Shown here in pieces: positions 28,084 through 36,561 of a stretch of 64,000 nucleotides of DNA. Below the pieces are notes generated by a model. The model did not search any database. It was not told the origin of the DNA and was given only the letters and a program-made list of their open reading frames with translations. The translations under genes and the position numbers were made by a program. The first letter of the stretch is position 1. Each line of letters starts with the position of its first letter. Origin of the DNA: Phycisphaerae bacterium (GTDB lineage Bacteria > Planctomycetota > Phycisphaerae > Sedimentisphaerales > Anaerobacaceae); the NCBI GenBank assembly GCA_016782865.1, contig JADHXR010000008.1, positions 1 to 64,000 on the forward strand, in the 5' to 3' direction.

Positions 28084-29101
28084 ATCGCGAGAGCACAAGA
28101 GAGTGGCCGCTGCTGCCGCCGATGCCTTGCTTTTTGCCTGCCTGGTTGCGTTTGTCCTCGGATGTAATGAGACGCCTGTTCCGACCATGACGGATTACGG
28201 CACCGGCAACATGGATCCCATCGGGGCCGAAGCCTTCGGAATTATCCGCGATGGCCTGGCCGATGCCAGTCCGCTGATAAGGGTCAAGGCCATCGAAGTG
28301 GTTGCCACTACCGGCCAGATCAAATTGATGCGCACCGTGCAACGTCTGCTCGAAGACGAATCCATGCCGGTCAGATTTGCGGCCGCTGTGGCCATTGGGG
28401 ATCTGCAATATTCTATCGCGAGAACGTCGATGAGCCGAGCGTTGGGAGATCGGGATGCAAACGTCGTCATTGCCGCCTCTTACGCGATGGGTCGGCTCGG
28501 GGACACCGAGTATTTCGAGGTTATCCGCAAAATGCTGAACAGCGACGATCAGACGGTCAGGGCAAACGCGGCGTTACTGCTCGGCAAGACGGGGGATCCA
28601 AGTGCTATCAATCTGCTGAAACGGGCGCAGCAAAGCAATGATTCCAGTGACAAGGTGAGGTTCCAGGTGTTGGAGGCCAGGGCCCAGCTCGGGGATGAGC
28701 AAGTACTGCGGAAGCTGTGGGCGATAGTTTACAGCGGTTACTCCGACGACAAGATTATGGGCGTGCGAGCGATGGGGGCGCTCGGGAACCGAGATGCCAG
28801 AGATATCCTGGTTACCAAGCTGGACGACGACATACTGGAAGTCCGGCTGGCCGTCGCTGAGCAGCTCGGTAAGCTCGGAGACGTATCCGGTGAGCCCGAG
28901 GTCCTCGATGTTTTCGAGAAGAAGCTGACTGCCGGACTGGACGAACGGGCTCTCGCACGAACAAATGTGCTGACAGCACTGGCAATCGGGCAAATCTGCA
29001 CGCCAGGCCTGACAAAACATCTGCCCAAGCTCATGAAAAATGAGTCGAAATCCGTTCGTCTTGCGGCCGCCAAGGCGGTTTTTCTGTGCGGAACGAGGTA
29101 G
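28058..29101 (+). CDS. HEAT-repeat lipoprotein
   Basis: The 347-residue protein has an N-terminal hydrophobic segment ending in the lipobox-like VLGC (cysteine about residue 36), so it is probably lipid-anchored. From residue 55 on it consists of HEAT/PBS-lyase-like helical repeats (LIRVKAIEVVATTG, MPVRFAAAVAIGDL, QTVRANAALLLGKTGD, EVRLAVAEQLGKLGD, SVRLAAAKAVF). Such repeats bind proteins; no enzyme motif is present. It overlaps lnt by 26 bases, implying co-transcription and translational coupling. Placement after lnt fits a lipoprotein with an envelope role, but that link is inference. Confidence 0.85.
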   Translation: MKNQPGEAKSREHKRVAAAAADALLFACLVAFVLGCNETPVPTMTDYGTGNMDPIGAEAFGIIRDGLADASPLIRVKAIEVVATTGQIKLMRTVQRLLEDESMPVRFAAAVAIGDLQYSIARTSMSRALGDRDANVVIAASYAMGRLGDTEYFEVIRKMLNSDDQTVRANAALLLGKTGDPSAINLLKRAQQSNDSSDKVRFQVLEARAQLGDEQVLRKLWAIVYSGYSDDKIMGVRAMGALGNRDARDILVTKLDDDILEVRLAVAEQLGKLGDVSGEPEVLDVFEKKLTAGLDERALARTNVLTALAIGQICTPGLTKHLPKLMKNESKSVRLAAAKAVFLCGTR

Positions 29102-29189
29102 GCCGGGTCCCGAAAATCATATCTTATCAGACCTGATATCGCCGATTTGCCCCCAACCATTTTAATTTGGGCTATTTGCCAAAAATAAC

Positions 29190-29218
29190 TTGACCTTTCC
29201 GAGTTTTAAGCGTAAAAT
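29190..29218 (+). promoter_or_regulatory. Sigma-70-type promoter of the mre region
   Basis: TTGACC (29190-29195), a 17-base spacer and TAAAAT (29213-29218) lie in the 267-base gap after the HEAT gene. This gives a leader of about 140 bases before the coiled-coil gene at 29369. The surrounding gap holds no convincing gene. Confidence 0.6.
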
Positions 29219-29368
29219 GTTAGCATACACGTGTGTCAGGGCTTGTGTCCAGACTGTCGCCGGATGGAGTGAAGCTTTTGCGATGCCTTGGCATATGTGT
29301 GGAATGCCCTTTCTTGAGGTAAGGGGTGTGTTGAGAAGAAAGCACAGATTTACTGAAAGGAGCTTGTT

Positions 29369-30250
29369 TTGAGCACGCTTACGAAGGTCTTAATAGTCCT
29401 GCTGACAATAGCCTCGATTTTTCTCTGTGGCATTGTAGTGACGTACGTGGCCAGCGCCGACAACTACAAGGAAAAGTACGACAGCCTGTTCAGTCGTTAT
29501 CAGACTGCGCAGGATAGGAAGGAAGATGCCGAAGCGCAACTGAACGCATTGAAGACGCGAACAGACGAGGAAAAACTCAAACTCAACGGCGAGATTTCGC
29601 AGCGCACACAGGAAGTCGCGGCATTGAAGGCCAATCTCACGAAAATTGAAATCGAGAGGGACACGGCGCTTCGAAAGGAAGGCAACTGGGCGAGCATAAC
29701 GAAGGACCTGACGGCGACCAATGATAATCAGCGTCAGTTGCTGGAAAACGCCCTCGACGGGCAGAAGAAGCTCAATGCCGAACTGATCAAGGAGCGCAGG
29801 CAGCTCGACGATACGACGGCCGCTCTACTTGAGAAAGGTGCGATAATAGCACAGTTGGAAGGCAAGTTAAGAAGCCTGATCGAAGACAGCACGACGCTGC
29901 AGAACACGCTGGACAAGTACCTGCGGCAGTATGGCAAGGCTTTTGTTCAGCCGTCGCCGGTCACGAGGGTCAGAGAGGCCGCTCGGGTCGCGCCCCTGGT
30001 CGCGGATATCGACTTGAAGGGATCGCTGATCGCTGTCAACCTGAAAGATCTTCTGGCCGAGATATCTATCGGCGCCGCAGACGGTGTCAAGGAAGGTATG
30101 AGGTTCCATACCACTCGCGAAAGCGCCTTCGTCTGTGACGTTGTGATCCTGGAGGTTGAGCCGGAGAAGGCGGTTGGCTGGATCGAGTTGTTGCAGGAAC
30201 AGCCGCAGAATCAGCCGAGAGCCGGCGACGCCGTGAGCACCAATCTGTAA
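29369..30250 (+). CDS. Membrane-anchored coiled-coil protein upstream of mreB
   Basis: The start is TTG 29369, with AAAGGAG 8 bases upstream. The 293-residue protein has one N-terminal transmembrane helix (residues 5-27), a long coiled coil (about 30-190, heptads such as KEDAEAQLNALKTRTDEEKLKL) and a small globular C-terminal domain (LKDLLAEISIGAADGVKEGMRFHTTR, VCDVVILEVEPEKAVGWIEL). The C-terminal part resembles beta-barrel domains of envelope scaffold proteins, but I cannot name the family. It leads the run to mreB-mreC-mreD-pbp2, so a role in cell shape or wall synthesis is likely (inference). Confidence 0.75.
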   Translation: MSTLTKVLIVLLTIASIFLCGIVVTYVASADNYKEKYDSLFSRYQTAQDRKEDAEAQLNALKTRTDEEKLKLNGEISQRTQEVAALKANLTKIEIERDTALRKEGNWASITKDLTATNDNQRQLLENALDGQKKLNAELIKERRQLDDTTAALLEKGAIIAQLEGKLRSLIEDSTTLQNTLDKYLRQYGKAFVQPSPVTRVREAARVAPLVADIDLKGSLIAVNLKDLLAEISIGAADGVKEGMRFHTTRESAFVCDVVILEVEPEKAVGWIELLQEQPQNQPRAGDAVSTNL

Positions 30251-30286
30251 GAAACGTAATTGTCCGTTGCAATACGAGGTTGATAT

Positions 30287-30445
30287 ATGAGTCCTGCTAT
30301 GTCCAGTCGCGGTAAAAAAGTGAGTGTGCCCGATAATCTCTACACCGTCATTCTTGCTGTGGCGTTGTGTGCAGTCCTGGCTACGGCGGGGTATGTAGCT
30401 TTTCAATGTCTCACGCAGTACGGGGCAATTTTTAAAATTCAGTAG
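30287..30445 (+). CDS. 52-residue single-helix membrane protein
   Basis: ATG 30287 to TAG 30445 encodes 52 residues, 36 bases after the coiled-coil gene. A basic N-terminus (SSRGKKVSVPDNLYT) precedes a transmembrane helix (VILAVALCAVLATAGYVAF) and a short polar tail. GAGG stands 6 bases upstream of the ATG. The position inside the mre run and the orderly basic-helix-tail layout support a real gene. Its function is unknown; it may be a small partner of the elongation machinery (inference). Confidence 0.6.
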   Translation: MSPAMSSRGKKVSVPDNLYTVILAVALCAVLATAGYVAFQCLTQYGAIFKIQ

Positions 30446-30456
30446 CCAAATCACTG

Positions 30457-30485
30457 TTGACAATACTGCTCTCTACGATTATATA
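30457..30485 (+). promoter_or_regulatory. mreB: Sigma-70-type promoter of mreB
   Basis: TTGACA (30457-30462), a 17-base spacer and TATATA (30480-30485) lie about 80 bases before the mreB start. It suggests that mreB and the genes after it can be transcribed apart from the coiled-coil gene. Confidence 0.6.
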
Positions 30486-30565
30486 GGAAAATATCCGGTC
30501 TGTGTCTATAGCTTCTCAGGGGGCCGGAAAGTGTTGTAATTGGAAAGTTTGGAAAGGAGTCGCAA

Positions 30566-31621
30566 GTGCTACTGGACACAGTCCTTGGTTGGTTCAGCAC
30601 GGATATGGGTATCGACCTCGGAACCTGTAGTACCCTCGTTTGTGTCCGCGACAAAGGTATTGTTCTCAACGAACCCTCCGTAGTTGCCGTCCGCAAAGGC
30701 ACGAACATCGTCCTCAACAACGGTGAAGCTGTCGGGTTGGTTGCCCGCGAAATGCTGGGCAAGACGCCTGGTTCGATCAGCGCCATAAGGCCTCTCAAAG
30801 ACGGCGTCATCAGCGATTTTGAAATCACCGAAGCGATGTTGGGCTATTTTATCCGGAAAGTCCACGGCCGCGGCGGGCTTGTCAGGCCTCGCGTCGTAAT
30901 CGCGGTTCCCAGCGGTATTACTGCCGTCGAACGTCGGGCGGTGATAGACAGCGCCGAGCGAGCGGGCGCCCGAAGAGTCTACCTGGTCGATGAGCCGATG
31001 GCCGCGGGAATTGGCGCCGGGCTGCCGATCACCGATCCGACCGCATCGATGATTGTCGATATAGGCGGGGGAACGACCGAAGTGGCTATCATGAGTCTGG
31101 CCGATATCGCAACGTCCGAATCGATCCGCATAGGCGGCGACGATATGGACGAAGCGGTGATCAGTCATCTCAAGAAGACGTATAACCTTCTCATCGGCGA
31201 GGCAAGAGCTGAAAAAGTCAAGATTCAGGTCGGCTCTGCCGCTTCGCTCGAAGAGGAGCTGACAATGGAGATTGCAGGCAGGGACACCATCTCGGGCCTG
31301 CCGAGGAAAATTGTCATCACGAGTGAGGAAATCCGTGAATCTCTCCGCGACCCCATCGCTGCGATTATCGAGACCGTGACGCGAACGCTGGAAAAGGCTG
31401 AGCCGGAGCTGGCTGCGGATCTAATTGACAACGGCATTCACATCTGCGGCGGCGGATCGCTGCTGCGCGGCATGGATACCGTTCTGGCAAATGCGACCGG
31501 CCTGAGGGTCGAGATTGTCGATGATCCGCTGAGCAGTGTGGCGCGCGGAACCTGCGTATACCTGGAAAATCTGGAGTTATGGAAAGATACTATGGACCAC
31601 AACCACTACGGGTGGGAGTAA
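30566..31621 (+). CDS. mreB: Rod-shape-determining actin homologue MreB
   Basis: The 351-residue protein starts at GTG 30566 behind GGAAAGGAG. The actin-fold motifs are present: phosphate 1 (GIDLGTCSTLV), connect region (PSGITAVERRAVIDSAERAGA), phosphate 2 (IVDIGGGTTEVAIMS), EPMAAGIGAG, and the adenosine motif (GIHICGGGSLLRGMD). MreB polymerises under the inner membrane and guides elongation-phase peptidoglycan synthesis. mreC follows after 53 bases. Length is normal. Its presence with mreC, mreD and PBP2 argues for a rod-type wall machinery in this planctomycete. Confidence 0.97.
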   Translation: MLLDTVLGWFSTDMGIDLGTCSTLVCVRDKGIVLNEPSVVAVRKGTNIVLNNGEAVGLVAREMLGKTPGSISAIRPLKDGVISDFEITEAMLGYFIRKVHGRGGLVRPRVVIAVPSGITAVERRAVIDSAERAGARRVYLVDEPMAAGIGAGLPITDPTASMIVDIGGGTTEVAIMSLADIATSESIRIGGDDMDEAVISHLKKTYNLLIGEARAEKVKIQVGSAASLEEELTMEIAGRDTISGLPRKIVITSEEIRESLRDPIAAIIETVTRTLEKAEPELAADLIDNGIHICGGGSLLRGMDTVLANATGLRVEIVDDPLSSVARGTCVYLENLELWKDTMDHNHYGWE

Positions 31622-31674
31622 CTCGTCGCGAGCGGGGCGTCATTTGTTGCGCAAAACGCTGACGGCATTGGGCA

Positions 31675-32502
31675 ATGGCAAGGAAGCATACAAAAGTCTC
31701 CAGGCGGATGTTATTTACATGGCTCATGCTGTGTGGATTCATTCTGCTGCTTGCTCCGCAAAACCTGACAGGCAAAATCCAGCTTGGTTTCGTACGTGTT
31801 TTTCGCTGGCCCCTGAGCATTGGCGGGGATTTTGCACTTACGGCAAACACGCAACAAACGCTTGAGGACGCGGTCCCCCGCAGAGAGTACGACAAACTCC
31901 AAAACCACCGTGACAACCTCGAAGAACTGGTGAGGGTGCAGCGTGAAAAGATCGAAAAGCTTTACGGTCTGTACAATACTTACCCGTGGCAAGGTGCGGA
32001 TCTTATGGTAGCCGACGTCATCACGGCCAGCATCAGTGAGCTGACAGTGAAATACGGCAAGGGCACAGGTCTGGTTAAGGGCCTGTACGTCTTGGGCGAC
32101 AACAGCATCATCGGGACCATATCCGATTTCTCATCCGGGACGGCACATGTCAAGTTGTTCACGGACCCCACTTCCAAGATGCCGGTGAGGATTGGCAAAA
32201 GTGTTGAAAGGATGATGCAGGGCAATGGCGATAGCTCAGCCAAGATTCCGCTGCTGCCCAAGGTTCACAAGGTAAAGGTCGGCGACAAGGTTTTTGCCAG
32301 CAACAAAAAGATGGTCGGCGACGAGGTTTTTGCCAGCAACAACCAGGTCAGGTTCCTGGACACCTCCATGATCGTAGGAACAGTGGCGCAGGTCAAGACG
32401 AGCCGTAAGGACCCTCTACTGCTGGACGTAACGGTCAGGCCGGCTTGTGACATCGAGAAACTGGAAAACGTAGCCATTATCATAATAAATCCGCCAAAGT
32501 AG
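31675..32502 (+). CDS. mreC: Rod-shape-determining protein MreC
   Basis: This 275-residue bitopic protein has an N-terminal transmembrane helix (residues 11-28), a coiled coil (DKLQNHRDNLEELVRVQREKIEKL) and the beta-barrel MreC core (GLVKGLYVLGDNSIIGTISDFSSGTAHVKLFTDP). It links cytoplasmic MreB to periplasmic PBP2. Residues 202-225 contain a tandem duplication of twelve codons (VGDKVFASNKKM then VGDEVFASNNQV) inside the second barrel. mreD follows after 28 bases. Confidence 0.93.
   Translation: MARKHTKVSRRMLFTWLMLCGFILLLAPQNLTGKIQLGFVRVFRWPLSIGGDFALTANTQQTLEDAVPRREYDKLQNHRDNLEELVRVQREKIEKLYGLYNTYPWQGADLMVADVITASISELTVKYGKGTGLVKGLYVLGDNSIIGTISDFSSGTAHVKLFTDPTSKMPVRIGKSVERMMQGNGDSSAKIPLLPKVHKVKVGDKVFASNKKMVGDEVFASNNQVRFLDTSMIVGTVAQVKTSRKDPLLLDVTVRPACDIEKLENVAIIIINPPK
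32278..32349 (+). repeat. 36-bp in-frame tandem duplication inside mreC
   Basis: Units 32278-32313 and 32314-32349 share almost all of their first 28 bases (GTCGGCGACAAGGTTTTTGC against GTCGGCGACGAGGTTTTTGC). The low divergence indicates a fairly recent duplication that keeps the frame. Confidence 0.8.
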
Positions 32503-32530
32503 TCTGGTTCGAGTCGACTGAGGAAATGAG

Positions 32531-33022
32531 ATGCGATGGTTTCGGTTTGCAGTCTTGATTCTTGCCGCTACTATTCTGCAAAAGGGCATGCTGGCGCGTT
32601 TCGGATTCAAGCCCGATCTGCTGTTGGTCCTTTTGGTATTCTTTGCCGTTCACTGTAGCACCTCCGAGGCGATCATAAGCTCCTTTGCGATAGGTTTAGC
32701 CGCCGATCTTATAGGGTCGCCCATGCCCATGGGTCCGCACACGATCGGTTTCGGTGTTTGCGGCACCGTGCTGGCCCATCTGCATCGCGTAGTTGCCATA
32801 AGAAAGATGCCCCATCAGGCGCTTGCGATCCTTGCTGCAGCACTTCTGGCCGGCGCCCTGACTCATCTGCTGGCGGTTCTGATACAGAGCGAGCCGCTTG
32901 CGCCAAACATCTACTCCGTTCTGTTCTGGACATCCGTCTGCTCGAGCATCGTGGGGCCGCTTCTGTTCATGCCCCTGGCCTGGTGCATGAACATGAAGAT
33001 AAATCGTTTACGGCGACGTTAG
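32531..33022 (+). CDS. mreD: Rod-shape-determining protein MreD
   Basis: The 163-residue protein has four or five predicted transmembrane helices and family features: start MRWFRFAVLILAATILQ, then KPDLLLVLLVFFAVH and the glycine-rich AIGLAADLIGSPMPMG. MreD is an integral partner of MreC. It stands between mreC and pbp2 with short spacings. The final RLRRR faces the cytoplasm by the positive-inside rule. Confidence 0.88.
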   Translation: MRWFRFAVLILAATILQKGMLARFGFKPDLLLVLLVFFAVHCSTSEAIISSFAIGLAADLIGSPMPMGPHTIGFGVCGTVLAHLHRVVAIRKMPHQALAILAAALLAGALTHLLAVLIQSEPLAPNIYSVLFWTSVCSSIVGPLLFMPLAWCMNMKINRLRRR

Positions 33023-33058
33023 AAACGGTGTATTGTCGACTGGCATTAGCAGCTAAAC

Positions 33059-35203
33059 ATGTACGAGAAGCGAATCAGAATTTTTGTTGTCTTCAGCTTG
33101 CTGCTGCTGGCGGTTTGCGTGCTGCGCCTGGCGCAAATGCAGTTGCTGAGCGCCTCGTCCGTGCAAAATGAAATCGCAGAGTTGAAACGCCGAAGAGGTC
33201 AATCCGCACAATTCAAGACAATCAGAGGCAGAATACTCGACAGAAACGGCAGAGTCCTGGCCACGGACCAGGCCCGATTCTGGGTGCACATCGATTACGA
33301 GCTTAGCTGCTTTCTGGATGAGCGCGTTCGCCGGGGCATGCTCCTGAGAGCATCCGAGAGAGCCGATCCTGAGGTCGTGAAAGCCGAAGTCAATGAGAAA
33401 ATACGCGAAAAGGTTGATGAGGATTTGCGGCAGATAATCGACAAGTGCGCGCAATTCAGGGCGGTCGAACCTGACGTGATATCGCGAGAGATTCAGAGCA
33501 TCAACGAAGAAGTCTGGAACAAGCGGATCATCCAGGCCTGGCGAAAGCAGTTCCCGAACTCTAAAGTGCGCGAGTACTACGAGAGCATAAAAAGAAGTGT
33601 CCCGATCTCCAAAGCAAGGGCGGATTTTGAACAAAAGCTGCCCGATCCGAACGAACGGCTCATGCTCGTTAGCAAGGTCGATATCATCGAAATGCATCAG
33701 AGCAGCCCGCTGCTGGAGTTGAAGACCGACGACGATATTTTCGCGGCTCAACTGGAATTCATGGACACCAACGGAATCCATATTTCGTCAAAGGAGCAAA
33801 GGTTCTATCCTTACGGTTCGGTTGCCGCCCAGACGATAGGTTGGGTCGGCCCGGCGATGCGGAAAAGCGACAAAGAGTTCTTCGCCGAGGAGAAACTGGC
33901 AACCTATCTGGACGGTGATGTGTGCGGCCGCAGGCCCGGCGTAGAATACGTCTGCGAGGCGATCCTCCGCGGCCGGCGCGGGGAAGAAGCCACCGACATT
34001 GACGGTCAGCTCACGAGCGATATCGACACTCAGCCCGGCAAAGACGTCAAGCTCACGCTGGATATCGAGCTTCAGGGTGACATGGAAGACTACTTGTTCA
34101 GATATCCGCACGATCCGAACCTGGGCGAGCCCGGAATATCGGCGGTGGTCATCGACGTTGTGAGCAGTGAGATCCTCGCCCTGGTCTCGCTGCCGGTTTA
34201 TGATTTGAATCGCGTCCGGTACGACTACGGCGCCCTGATCAGCGACCCCAACAGGCCGCTGATAAATCGAGCGATAAAAGAGCAATATCCGCCCGGTTCG
34301 GTCGTCAAGCCGCTGATTCTCATCGCGGGGCTCGAAGACGGCCTGATAACCCCCGAGGAAGCTATCGACTGTCTCCCCGAGCCGGCCCCGGTGGGCTGGC
34401 CCAACTGCATGATATTCAGGGCTAATTCCGCAGCAGGTCATACTCTCAGATGGAACAACGATGCGCGCAACGCCGTCAAGGGCAGTTGCAATATCTATTT
34501 TTCCCGCCTCGCCGATCGCGTCGAGCCGTTGGCTTTGCAGCAGTGGCTCTTCGAGTTCGGCTACGGGCAGCACGCGCTTGCTCCGCCGTATTCGATCGCC
34601 GAGGTAGACGGTGCCGAACTGCGCAGAAACTTCCGCCAGTCGCCCGGCGAAATATCGAGCAGCATTGTCGGCAGGGCGCTTCGCTTCGAAGAAATGCCGC
34701 CGCTGAATCCAGGCGAAAGAAAATATTTCGGCATAGGCCAGGGCAGTCTGCGTGTCACCCCCTTGCAGGTGGCAAATACGATGGCGACCATCGCCCGGGG
34801 GGGCGTGTTTAAGCTGCCTCGGCTGTTCGGCGATCCTCAATCATCGGCGGGCGTCGATCTCGGCATCTCACCTGAAACTTTAGCCATCGTCCACGATGGA
34901 ATGAGTGCCGTCGTCAGCGAGCCCGGCGGAACCGCGTTCAAGCCGTTCGAGCCGTTCCTTACTTTGTTCGCCGCCGCAGGCGTGAAAGTCTACGGCAAGA
35001 CCGGCTCGACCGAAAGACCCTTCCACGCCTCGTTCGCGGGCTTCGCCGCCGACAGTGACGGCCGCAAGATCGCAGTCGCAGTCGTCGTCGAGGGTGGCCA
35101 GAGCGGCTCAAGAGACGCCGCCCCGTTAGCTCGTGACATAATCCAACTTTGTATCAATAGCGAATACATCGGCGAATCCTACTTCGACGACCAGGCATTC
35201 TGA
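33059..35203 (+). CDS. mrdA: Penicillin-binding protein 2 (elongation transpeptidase)
   Basis: The 714-residue class B PBP has one N-terminal helix (residues 8-25), a dimerisation region beginning RGRILDRNGRVLATD, and a transpeptidase domain. Catalytic motifs: S414-V-V-K in PPGSVVKP, S476-C-N, and K647-T-G in YGKTGST. It crosslinks peptidoglycan during elongation. The order mreB-mreC-mreD-mrdA is the classic one; rodA is not adjacent. An inserted, charged helical stretch (about residues 85-230) makes it longer than the E. coli protein (633 residues). The downstream gap holds repeat hairpins. Confidence 0.93.
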   Translation: MYEKRIRIFVVFSLLLLAVCVLRLAQMQLLSASSVQNEIAELKRRRGQSAQFKTIRGRILDRNGRVLATDQARFWVHIDYELSCFLDERVRRGMLLRASERADPEVVKAEVNEKIREKVDEDLRQIIDKCAQFRAVEPDVISREIQSINEEVWNKRIIQAWRKQFPNSKVREYYESIKRSVPISKARADFEQKLPDPNERLMLVSKVDIIEMHQSSPLLELKTDDDIFAAQLEFMDTNGIHISSKEQRFYPYGSVAAQTIGWVGPAMRKSDKEFFAEEKLATYLDGDVCGRRPGVEYVCEAILRGRRGEEATDIDGQLTSDIDTQPGKDVKLTLDIELQGDMEDYLFRYPHDPNLGEPGISAVVIDVVSSEILALVSLPVYDLNRVRYDYGALISDPNRPLINRAIKEQYPPGSVVKPLILIAGLEDGLITPEEAIDCLPEPAPVGWPNCMIFRANSAAGHTLRWNNDARNAVKGSCNIYFSRLADRVEPLALQQWLFEFGYGQHALAPPYSIAEVDGAELRRNFRQSPGEISSSIVGRALRFEEMPPLNPGERKYFGIGQGSLRVTPLQVANTMATIARGGVFKLPRLFGDPQSSAGVDLGISPETLAIVHDGMSAVVSEPGGTAFKPFEPFLTLFAAAGVKVYGKTGSTERPFHASFAGFAADSDGRKIAVAVVVEGGQSGSRDAAPLARDIIQLCINSEYIGESYFDDQAF

Positions 35204-35208
35204 GCCCG

Positions 35209-35269
35209 TTCGGCTTCGCTCAGAGCCTCCCCTCAGCGAAGCCGAAGGGTCCCGACTTGCATCGGGACT
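35209..35269. repeat. Double-hairpin intergenic repeat after mrdA
   Basis: A 12-bp perfect inverted repeat (35209-35220 TTCGGCTTCGCT with 35235-35246) is followed by a 7-bp hairpin (GTCCCGA to TCGGGAC, 35250-35269) and CTTCGGTCGAGATGACTT. A related GAGTGAAGTCGAAGG segment lies inside the regulator gene at 62003. It is a dispersed REP-like family and may also end mrdA transcription. Confidence 0.65.
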
Positions 35270-35410
35270 TCGGTCGAGATGACTTGACTCCAGACAAAGG
35301 AATTGAAGAACAATCGCCAATCAGTCATAATTGACACCAATGGACGAATCAGAGGAAAACGATCCGAAGCGTGAGAGTGACTGTGTGAGTAGATCGAAGG
35401 GAGAACGCAA

Positions 35411-35845
35411 GTGCAGTGCCCAAAATGTGGAAACGAGAATGCCGACAACGTTTGGATCTGTGGGTCCTGCCGACACGTCCTCAGAGACCATAGTGGCCAA
35501 ACTGAGTTCGTTGAATCAAGAACCAGCAAACTGGCGGTCCTCTCTCTGGTGTTGGGTTTTTGCAGTCTGTTCCTTTTTGTGCTGGCCGGGATACCGGCAA
35601 TAGTTATCGGGATTATCAGTATTGTCAGGATCGGTCGCAGCGGCGGCATGCTCAGGGGTAAGCGCATCGCTATGGCCGGCGTTCCGATTTCGATCTTCTT
35701 GATGGGCACTTTTTTTCTGTTGTGGAGCCTCGATGCGCCGCCGATACCGAATGATTATACGATCGCCGACTTGCGCTCGGCCCCGGCGGAATGTGCCGAG
35801 AGCTTCGAAATCCTGAAAACCCTGGTGCATGACGGAAAACATTAA
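35411..35845 (+). CDS. Zinc-ribbon plus DUF4190-like membrane protein
   Basis: The start is GTG 35411, with GGGAGAACG upstream. The 144-residue protein begins MQCPKCGNENADNVWICGSCRHVL, a two-CxxC zinc ribbon, then two transmembrane helices (LAVLSLVLGFCSLFLFVLAGIPAIVIGIISI and AMAGVPISIFLMGTFFLLWSL) around a basic IGRSGGMLRGKRIAMAG loop typical of DUF4190. The function is unknown. The next gene overlaps by 17 bases, so they are coupled. Confidence 0.8.
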   Translation: MQCPKCGNENADNVWICGSCRHVLRDHSGQTEFVESRTSKLAVLSLVLGFCSLFLFVLAGIPAIVIGIISIVRIGRSGGMLRGKRIAMAGVPISIFLMGTFFLLWSLDAPPIPNDYTIADLRSAPAECAESFEILKTLVHDGKH

Positions 35846-36485
35846 AACGGCCAATGCTATTGTCAACGACGCAAGGACCCCGATGAACACAGTTGAACTG
35901 TTAGTAGAGCACTTTGTGCCTTTCACAGACGACCAGATATCGTTGCGAAATAGCGCGCTGTCGGAATATCTTCTAGTGAAAAGCGCCATCTCAGAGGGGT
36001 TGGGCTCAAGTGCCGTCGGAAAGACCCCACTAGTCAAACCAAACTCAACGCTACGGTTGTTCAAGAACTGCTGTGACAACTGGTTGAATACGCGGCACCG
36101 CTCCGGAGGTGCTACGAGTACGAGACTTTCGGTGTGGCCGGCTTTCTACCCTTTCGATGAACCCGATCCGCTGCAAGATCGGGTGTTGCTGTCCTTTGTC
36201 TACAGATGCTACAACCCTATCGGCTCACCGTTCATGAGGGTGGGGGGATTCTTCCGCCGTGCAGAACCGGACAGAAGTACCAACATATCCGTGCAGGATG
36301 ACCTTCTGCAAATTGTTCTAAACAGAAGGCTCGGCAAAGAAGTAAGCCTGAAAGCCCGTGCTTACGGTGATGAGTATGTTGTTGATGTTGAGAACAAGAA
36401 GATTCTCAGTCCCGGGCCGGACGGTGAAGCCGACACGAAGGACGACATAACGCTGCCGATCAATCCGGTACTGTTGGGCTGGTAG
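35829..36485 (+). CDS. Hypothetical protein coupled to the DUF4190 gene
   Basis: The 218-residue protein starts at ATG 35829 inside the 3' end of the preceding gene. No signal peptide or transmembrane segment is evident; the central part is mixed and the end reads VVDVENKKILSPGPDGEADTKDDITLP. That GPDG-x-x-x-T-x-DDI tail recurs in planctomycete pseudopilin-like and hypothetical proteins. I cannot assign a function. The overlap makes co-expression with the zinc-ribbon gene likely. Confidence 0.65.
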   Translation: MTENIKTANAIVNDARTPMNTVELLVEHFVPFTDDQISLRNSALSEYLLVKSAISEGLGSSAVGKTPLVKPNSTLRLFKNCCDNWLNTRHRSGGATSTRLSVWPAFYPFDEPDPLQDRVLLSFVYRCYNPIGSPFMRVGGFFRRAEPDRSTNISVQDDLLQIVLNRRLGKEVSLKARAYGDEYVVDVENKKILSPGPDGEADTKDDITLPINPVLLGW

Positions 36486-36537
36486 AGTGGCGGAATCCAC
36501 ACTCTCTACCCACCTGGATTCCTGCTTTCGCAGGAAT
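36481..36537. terminator. Paired hairpins between convergent genes
   Basis: Two hairpins lie between the stop at 36485 and the convergent gene ending at 36562. The first has arms GGTAGAG (36481-36487) and CTCTACC (36504-36510). The second is a perfect 8-bp stem with a 4-base loop, ATTCCTGC-TTTC-GCAGGAAT (36518-36537), a common dispersed repeat. They could act as a bidirectional terminator, but no T-run follows. Confidence 0.5.
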
Positions 36538-36561
36538 GACAACTTAAGCTGTCAGTGAGCG

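Noticed and set aside
29190-29372. A 60-codon plus-strand open frame before the coiled-coil gene
   Set aside because: It overlaps the predicted promoter and the next start, has no ribosome site and no recognisable features.
33788-34840. A 350-codon minus-strand open frame across mrdA
   Set aside because: Antisense to PBP2, whose SxxK, SxN and KTG motifs are all intact; no independent support.
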